Shown here: positions 48,728 to 53,759 of the stretch, in pieces | Numbering within the stretch: position 1 is the first letter of the stretch | How the letters are laid out: each line of letters opens with the position of its first letter | Assembly: GCF_020404845.1 (NCBI RefSeq) | Contig: NZ_JAIOJZ010000053.1 | Location: forward strand, 1 to 53,759 | Direction: 5' to 3' | Length of the DNA stretch: 53,759 nt | Source of the DNA: Streptomyces hyderabadensis | GTDB lineage: Bacteria > Actinomycetota > Actinomycetes > Streptomycetales > Streptomycetaceae | The notes under the pieces: model-generated | What the model was told of the DNA's origin: nothing | Seen by the model: only the letters and a program-made list of their open reading frames with translations | Databases searched by the model: none | Translations under genes and position numbers: made by a program

Positions 48728-49483
48728 ATGCGTGTCGCCCTGTTTCTGACCTGCGTCAACGACACGCTCTATCCGGACACCGGCCGTGCCGTGGTGCGGC
48801 TGCTCACCAGACTCGGCGTCGAGGTCGACTTCCCGATGGCCCAGACGTGTTGCGGGCAGGCGCACTACAACACCGGGTACCGGCACGAGGCCGAGCCGCT
48901 GGCCCGGCACTTCGCCGAGGTGTTCGCGGACTACGACGCGATCGTGACGCCCTCGGGCTCCTGCGGCGCGATGGTGCGGGAGCTGTACCCGCGGATGGGT
49001 GAGCGGGCCCGGGCGGAGGGACGCGGGGACACGCTCGCGGCCGTGCTGGCGCCGGTGGTGCCGAAGACGTACGAGCTGACGGAGTTCCTCGTCGACGTGC
49101 TCGGGGTGACCGACGTGGGGGCGTACTACCCGCACACGGTGACCTACCACCCGACCTGCCACGGCCTGCGGAGCCTGGGCCTGGGCGACCGGCCGCGGCG
49201 GCTGCTGGCGGCGGTGAAGGGGCTGGAGCTGGTGGAGCTGCCGGGCGCCGAGGAGTGCTGCGGGTTCGGCGGCACCTTCGCCGTGAAGAACTCGGACGTG
49301 TCGGCGGCGATGGGCGCGGACAAGGTGCGCAACGCCGAGTCGACCGGCGCGGACGTGCTGTGCGCGGCCGACAACTCCTGTCTGATGCACATCGGCGGCA
49401 CCATGACGCGGCTGCGCACGGGCATGCGTCCGGTGCACATCGCGGAGATCCTGGCGAGCACCGAGGAGGCGGTGGCGGTATGA
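48728..49483 (+). CDS. lutA: Lactate utilization protein LutA (LldE)
   Basis: A 251-residue iron-sulfur protein of the heterodisulfide reductase D-like family. The two CCG motifs are TCCGQAHYNTGY and ECCGFGGTFAVK. LutABC is an L-lactate to pyruvate oxidation complex with electrons entering the respiratory chain. It is first of the operon and its TGA overlaps the lutB ATG (ATGA). Its place behind the rhamnose genes suits disposal of lactate from lactaldehyde. Confidence 0.93.
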   Translation: MRVALFLTCVNDTLYPDTGRAVVRLLTRLGVEVDFPMAQTCCGQAHYNTGYRHEAEPLARHFAEVFADYDAIVTPSGSCGAMVRELYPRMGERARAEGRGDTLAAVLAPVVPKTYELTEFLVDVLGVTDVGAYYPHTVTYHPTCHGLRSLGLGDRPRRLLAAVKGLELVELPGAEECCGFGGTFAVKNSDVSAAMGADKVRNAESTGADVLCAADNSCLMHIGGTMTRLRTGMRPVHIAEILASTEEAVAV

Positions 49484-50958
49484 GCGGGACGTTCGTCGGA
49501 ATGCCGGCCTTTCCGCGGGCGGCGCGGGAGGCGGTGGGCAACACGACGCTGCGCGGCAATCTGCGCCACGCCACCCACACCATCCGGGACAAGCGGGCCC
49601 GCGCGGTCGCCGAACTGGACGACTGGGCGGCGCTGCGCGAGGCCGGGAAGCAGATCAAGGACCACACCCTGCGCCATCTGGACCGGTACCTGGTGCAGGT
49701 GGAGGAGGCGGTCACCGCGGCCGGCGGGACGGTGCACTGGGCCGCCGACGCCGACGAGGCCAACGACATCGTCGCCCGCCTGGTCGAGGAGACCGGCGAG
49801 TCGGAGGTCGTCAAGGTCAAGTCGATGGCGACACAGGAGATCGGCCTCAACGAGGCGCTCCAGGCCCGGGGCATCCACGCCTACGAGACCGATCTCGCCG
49901 AGTTGATCGTGCAGTTGGGCAAGGACCGGCCCTCGCACATCCTGGTGCCCGCCATCCACCGCAACCGCGGCGAGATCCGCGACATCTTCCGCTCCGAGAT
50001 GGGCGAGTGGGGCCGTCCCGCGCCCGAGAACCTGACGGACACGCCCGCCGAACTCGCGGAGGCGGCCCGGCTGCACCTGCGGGAGAAGTTCCTGCGGGCG
50101 AAGGTCGGCATCTCCGGCGCCAACTTCGTGGTCGCCGAGACCGGCACGCTGGTGGTCGTGGAGTCGGAGGGCAACGGGCGGATGTGCCTGACCCTGCCGG
50201 AGACACTGATCTCGGTCGTCGGCATCGAGAAGATCGTGCCGCGGTGGCAGGACCTGGAGGTGTTCCTGCAGACCCTCCCCCGCTCCTCGACGGCCGAGCG
50301 CATGAACCCGTACACGTCCATGTGGACCGGCACCACCGACGAGGACGGCCCGCGCACCTTCCACCTGGTCCTGCTGGACAACGGCCGCACCGACACCCTC
50401 GCCGACGAGGTCGGCCGCCAGGCGCTGCGCTGCATCCGCTGCTCGGCCTGCCTGAACGTGTGCCCGGTGTACGAGCGGGCGGGCGGGCACGCCTACGGCT
50501 CCGTGTACCCGGGCCCGATCGGCGCGATCCTCAGCCCGCAACTGCGGGGCACCGGCAGCGAGATCGACGCCTCGCTGCCGTACGCGTCCTCGCTGTGCGG
50601 CGCCTGTTACGAGGTGTGCCCGGTCGCCATCGACATCCCCGAGGTGCTGGTGCACCTGCGGGAGCGGGTGGTGCAGGGCGGGCCGGCCGTCCGCGGCGGC
50701 AACCGGGTGGTGCTGAGGCCCGCCAAGGGGCATGCCGCCGAGCGGGCGGCGATGCGGGCGGCGCAGTGGGCGTTCACGCGTCCGGGCGCGCTGCGGACCG
50801 GGCAGCGGCTGGCCTCGCGCACCCGCCGTCTGCATCCGCGCACGCTGCCCGGTCCCGGCCGGGCGTGGAGCGGCACCCGGGACCTGCCGGCGGTGCCCGC
50901 GGAGCCGTTCCGGGACTGGTGGCAGCGCACGCACGGCGGGAAGGGCGGAGCGAAGTGA
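49480..50958 (+). CDS. lutB: Lactate utilization iron-sulfur protein LutB (LldF)
   Basis: A 492-residue protein with two [4Fe-4S] motifs, CIRCSACLNVCPVY and CGACYEVCPVAID, in the C-terminal half. The N-terminal part includes the DUF162/LUD-type fold with SEVVKVKSMATQEIGLNEAL and ETGTLVVVESEGNGRM. It transfers electrons within the LutABC complex. ATG 49480 and TGA 50958 overlap neighbours by 4 bp each, so all three genes are translationally coupled. The last 100 residues are Arg/Pro-rich. Confidence 0.93.
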   Translation: MSGTFVGMPAFPRAAREAVGNTTLRGNLRHATHTIRDKRARAVAELDDWAALREAGKQIKDHTLRHLDRYLVQVEEAVTAAGGTVHWAADADEANDIVARLVEETGESEVVKVKSMATQEIGLNEALQARGIHAYETDLAELIVQLGKDRPSHILVPAIHRNRGEIRDIFRSEMGEWGRPAPENLTDTPAELAEAARLHLREKFLRAKVGISGANFVVAETGTLVVVESEGNGRMCLTLPETLISVVGIEKIVPRWQDLEVFLQTLPRSSTAERMNPYTSMWTGTTDEDGPRTFHLVLLDNGRTDTLADEVGRQALRCIRCSACLNVCPVYERAGGHAYGSVYPGPIGAILSPQLRGTGSEIDASLPYASSLCGACYEVCPVAIDIPEVLVHLRERVVQGGPAVRGGNRVVLRPAKGHAAERAAMRAAQWAFTRPGALRTGQRLASRTRRLHPRTLPGPGRAWSGTRDLPAVPAEPFRDWWQRTHGGKGGAK

Positions 50959-51602
50959 GCAGCAGGGAACGCATCCTGGGCCGGGTGCGGCGGGCGCTTG
51001 CGGACGTGCCGGCCGACGCGCGGCCCTACGAGGAGGCTGTCGCGCGGGAGTATCTGCGCGAGCACGGGCAGCGGTCCGTCGGGGAGACGGTGGACCTGCT
51101 CGCCGAGAACCTGGCGGACTACCGGGCGATCGTGCACCGCACGGACGAGGAGGAACTGCCGCTGCTCATCATGCGGCTGCTCGCCCAGCGCGGCCCACAG
51201 TACGTCCTGGTGCCGCCGAGCCTGCCGCCCGAGTGGATGTCGGCCGCCGATCCGACGCGGGTGCACGACCGGGCGGTGAGCACGCCGCACGAGCTGGACC
51301 GGGTGGAGAGCGTCGTGACCGGCTGCGCCGTGGCCGTCGCCGAGACCGGCACGATCGTCCTGGACGGCTCCCCCGACCAGGGGCGGCGGCGCATCACCCT
51401 GATCCCGGACCACCACATCTGCGTCGTGCGGGTGCCCGACCAGGTCGTGTCCTCGGTGCCCGAGGCGCTCGAACGCCTCGACCCGGCCCGCCCGTTGACG
51501 TGGATCTCCGGTCCGTCCGCGACCAGTGACATCGAGTTGGACCGCGTCGAGGGGGTGCACGGCCCGCGCACCCTGGAGGTGGTGCTGCTGAGCGGCTCGT
51601 AG
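50955..51602 (+). CDS. lutC: Lactate utilization protein LutC (LldG)
   Basis: A 215-residue LUD-domain protein. Motifs SRERILGRVRRAL at the N-terminus, VVTGCAVAVAETGTIVLDGSPDQGRRRITLIPDHHICVVR and the C-terminal SGPSATSDIELDRVEGVHGPRTLEVVLL are typical. GTG 50955 overlaps the lutB stop. The substrate site of LutABC may involve this subunit. A strong 7-bp-stem hairpin follows at 51610-51631. Confidence 0.93.
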   Translation: MSSRERILGRVRRALADVPADARPYEEAVAREYLREHGQRSVGETVDLLAENLADYRAIVHRTDEEELPLLIMRLLAQRGPQYVLVPPSLPPEWMSAADPTRVHDRAVSTPHELDRVESVVTGCAVAVAETGTIVLDGSPDQGRRRITLIPDHHICVVRVPDQVVSSVPEALERLDPARPLTWISGPSATSDIELDRVEGVHGPRTLEVVLLSGS

Positions 51603-51609
51603 CGCTGCC

Positions 51610-51631
51610 GGGGTGTCGCTGAATACACCCC
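51610..51631 (+). terminator. Terminator hairpin after lutC
   Basis: GGGGTGT (51610-51616) and ACACCCC (51625-51631) form a perfect 7-bp stem with an 8-nt loop, 7 bp after the lutC stop. Confidence 0.65.
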
Positions 51632-51728
51632 CCGATACGGGCTCTGCACCCAGTGTGGTCGGGCCCCGCGCTCCGTAGCGTCTTCCACGAGGCACCGCAC
51701 AGGGCGTGCCACACGGAAGGTGATCACG

Positions 51729-52514
51729 ATGTTTCGCTCCGGCACACGAGGCAATCACGACCCGGGCCCCGCCTCGGAGGCGCTCCGGCTCGTCAAGGTC
51801 ACCCGGACGTACGGTGCGGCAGGGAACGCCGTGACCGCCCTGGACGGGGTGACGCTGAGCCTGGGACGCGGCACGTTCACCGCGGTGATGGGGCCGTCCG
51901 GTTCCGGCAAGTCCACGCTGCTGCAGTGCGCGGCGGGTCTCGACCGGCCGGACAGCGGCATCGTCTGCGTGGACGGCAAGGAGCTGACGGGTGGCGGTGA
52001 GGCGGAACTGACCAAGTTCCGGCGCGGCCGGGTCGGGTTCGTCTTCCAGCAGTACAACCTGCTGGAGACGTTGACCGTCGCCCAGAACACGGTGCTGCCC
52101 CTCAAGCTGGCCGGGCGGCGGGTCGACCGGAAGAGGGCGCGGGAGGTCCTGGCGTCGGTCGGTCTAGGGGACCGGCTCGGCCACCGCCCCGCCCAGCTCT
52201 CCGGCGGCCAGTGCCAGCGGGTGGCGATCGCGCGGGCGCTGGTCACCGAACCACGGGTGATCTTCGCGGACGAGCCGACGGGCGCCCTGGACACGCGCAG
52301 TGCCCGGCAGGTGCTGCTGCTACTCCGGGAAGCGGTGCGGGTGCACGGGCGGACCGTGGTGATGGTGACGCACGACCCGGTCGCGGCCTCGTACGCCGAC
52401 TCGGTGGTCTTCCTCGCCGACGGCCGACTGGCGGGGCGCATGGACGCACCGACCCCGGACGCGGTCGCGGAGCGCCTCGCGCACCTGGGCGACGACGTGC
52501 CGGCGGGGGTGTGA
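51729..52514 (+). CDS. ABC transporter ATP-binding protein (MacB/LolD type)
   Basis: A 261-residue ATPase of the class that pairs with FtsX-type permeases. Walker A is GPSGSGKST, the signature LSGGQCQRVAIARAL, Walker B VIFADEPTGALD and the H-loop MVTHDP. A cysteine takes the place of the usual second glutamine in SGGQQQR. ATG 51729 has GGAAGGTG 6 bp upstream; GTG 51720 is possible. The permease gene begins 3 bp after its stop. Such pairs export peptides or lipids, or sense antibiotics; the substrate is unknown. Confidence 0.93.
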   Translation: MFRSGTRGNHDPGPASEALRLVKVTRTYGAAGNAVTALDGVTLSLGRGTFTAVMGPSGSGKSTLLQCAAGLDRPDSGIVCVDGKELTGGGEAELTKFRRGRVGFVFQQYNLLETLTVAQNTVLPLKLAGRRVDRKRAREVLASVGLGDRLGHRPAQLSGGQCQRVAIARALVTEPRVIFADEPTGALDTRSARQVLLLLREAVRVHGRTVVMVTHDPVAASYADSVVFLADGRLAGRMDAPTPDAVAERLAHLGDDVPAGV

Positions 52515-52517
52515 GCG

Positions 52518-53759
52518 ATGTTCGTACTGGCTCTCCGGTCGATCCGGCGCCGTCCCGGGCGGTTCCTGGCGACGCTGCTGTCCGCCTTCCTGGGGGCGGC
52601 GGTCATCATGACGTTCAACTCGATGCACGACACGGCCGCGCAGGACGGCGTCGACCCGGTGAGTTCCGAGACGCTGGGCACGGCGGCGGGGGTCGTCGGC
52701 GGCTACGGGAGTCTGCTGGTGTTCTTCGCGGTGGCCTCGACGCTGACGGTCAACGTGCGTCAGCGCACCGCCGAGCTGGAGCTGCTGCGCTGCTCGGGGG
52801 CGACCCCGGCACAGATCAAGCGGATGGTCGTGGGTGAGGCGGTGGCCGTGGCGCTGGCGGGCGCGGCGCTGGCGATCGGCCCGGCGATGCTCGGCGGACG
52901 GGTGCTGCTGGACCTGTTCCAGGACAGCGGCCAGGTGGCGCGGTCGGTGGAGTACGCCTTCGGCCCCGTCGCGCTGGGGAGCGGTGTGGCCCTCACCCTG
53001 CTGGCGTCCGCGGGCGCCGCGTTCCTGGCCGTACGGCGGCTGAGCCGGGGCCGCCGGGAGCGGGCCGGGGCGAAGCGGTTCCTGGCCTGTGCGGCGCTGG
53101 TCACCGGGGCCGCGGGGACCTGCTCCACCTTCCTGTTCTCCGCGACGGACGAGGCGCTGATGGCGGCGCCGGCCAACGGGACCATCCTGCTGTCCGCCGG
53201 TTTCGCGCTGCTGTCGCCGCGGCTGTTGAAGGGCGTACTGAACCGGCTGCCGCTGAGCGGTGCCAGCGGCTGGCTGGCCGTGCGCAACCTGCGCGAGCGC
53301 ACGGCCCATCTGGCCGGGATCCTCGTGTCGCTGATCATGTTCACCGCCGTGTCGACGGCGACGGTCACGATGCAGGCGGTGGAGAGCGACGCGGTGAAGG
53401 CCTCCGGGCTGGTCAAGTCGGTCGACGCCAAGAACCTGGAGACGCTGAACCTCACGGTGGTCGGCATCATCGCGGTGTTCGTCTGCGTGATGCTGGTCAA
53501 CTCGCTGTACGCGGCGACGACGTACCGTGCGCGGGAGTTCGGCCAGCAGCGGCTGGCCGGGGCGACGCCGCGGCAGGTGATGGGCGTGGTGGCCGCCGAG
53601 GGCGTGATCCTCACGGTCACGGGGGTGTTCTTCGGCACGGTGGCCGCGCTGGCCGGTGTGGTGCCGTTCACGGTGGTGCGCACCGACGCGGTGCTGCCGG
53701 ACCAGTTCCTCGGGGTGTGGCTCGCGATGGTCTCGGTCGCGGCGGCGGTGACGCTGGGG
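52518..53759 (+). CDS. FtsX-like ABC permease, 3' end outside window
   Basis: The gene starts at ATG 52518, 3 bp after the ATPase stop, and continues for 414 codons to the window edge without a stop. An FtsX-type core follows an initial TM helix (RFLATLLSAFLGAAVIMTF). VVGGYGSLLVFFAVASTLTVNVRQRTAELELLRCSGATPAQIKRMVVGEAV carries the EAV-like coupling segment with ATPase contact. A second FtsX half appears near the edge (LNLTVVGIIAVFVCVMLVNSLYAATTYRAREFGQQRLAGATPRQVMGVV). Two FtsX repeats in one chain are typical of Streptomyces permeases. It functions with the adjacent ATPase. Confidence 0.92.
   Translation, partial: MFVLALRSIRRRPGRFLATLLSAFLGAAVIMTFNSMHDTAAQDGVDPVSSETLGTAAGVVGGYGSLLVFFAVASTLTVNVRQRTAELELLRCSGATPAQIKRMVVGEAVAVALAGAALAIGPAMLGGRVLLDLFQDSGQVARSVEYAFGPVALGSGVALTLLASAGAAFLAVRRLSRGRRERAGAKRFLACAALVTGAAGTCSTFLFSATDEALMAAPANGTILLSAGFALLSPRLLKGVLNRLPLSGASGWLAVRNLRERTAHLAGILVSLIMFTAVSTATVTMQAVESDAVKASGLVKSVDAKNLETLNLTVVGIIAVFVCVMLVNSLYAATTYRAREFGQQRLAGATPRQVMGVVAAEGVILTVTGVFFGTVAALAGVVPFTVVRTDAVLPDQFLGVWLAMVSVAAAVTLG

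Overview
The window looks like chromosomal Streptomyces DNA. It has very high GC with G/C-biased third codon positions, many GTG starts and a TTG start, purine-rich ribosome binding sites, and typical families: CYP105 with its ferredoxin, CYP102B, an ECF41-like sigma factor, STAS and DUF4235 proteins, an F420-type nitroreductase and a ROK regulator. From memory, a CYP105D gene about 27 kb from CYP102B1, followed by a rhamnose cluster, resembles an S. coelicolor-type chromosome arm. I cannot test that here. No insertion sequence, integrase, tRNA, rRNA or CRISPR array was seen.

Layout. (a) 1-3109, minus strand: a two-gene module made of a Trypco2 protein and a truncated-by-window protein. The second protein joins a trypsin-like protease, a P-loop NTPase and a C-terminal array of nearly identical 38-residue repeats. 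This matches the architecture of predicted NTPase-dependent biological conflict systems and is the most interesting locus. (b) 3.2-10.1 kb: CYP105 plus ferredoxin, then redox and small-molecule enzymes and a CDF metal transporter. (c) 10.3-14.4 kb: a STAS protein, a PRPP synthetase paralogue, a TetM/OtrA-like ribosomal protection GTPase with a possible leader, and a DUF4230 protein. (d) 14.5-18.3 kb: a six-gene antiporter operon in the order of the archaeal Mbh antiporter half, with F-G and E-B type fusions. (e) 18.6-30.2 kb: VanZ-like, GH16 glucanase, PHP, HAD, two FUSC-type transporters, an epimerase, a ROK regulator and a FusB-like FBP-domain protein. (f) 30.2-37.4 kb: an iron-box DUF2470 gene, a TetR/CYP102B divergent pair with a large inverted repeat between them, a Cys-rich pentapeptide protein, an ECF sigma factor, a PIG-L deacetylase and a proline iminopeptidase-like hydrolase. 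(g) 37.5-51.6 kb: a complete L-rhamnose regulon. It holds a LacI regulator, rhaM, the ABC importer rhaTPQS, rhaI, rhaEW and rhaB, followed by lutABC. (h) 51.7-53.8 kb: an ABC ATPase and an FtsX-type permease that runs off the window.

How genes work together. Rhamnose imported by RhaTPQS is mutarotated (RhaM), isomerised (RhaI), phosphorylated (RhaB) and cleaved by RhaEW to DHAP and lactaldehyde. The dehydrogenase half of RhaEW oxidises lactaldehyde to lactate, and LutABC can take lactate to pyruvate. The divergent rhaT-rhaI promoters each carry a TGAA-centre-TTCA palindrome just downstream of the predicted -10, which suits control by the linked LacI protein. TetR probably controls CYP102B1, and an IdeR/DmdR-type iron repressor probably controls the DUF2470 gene.
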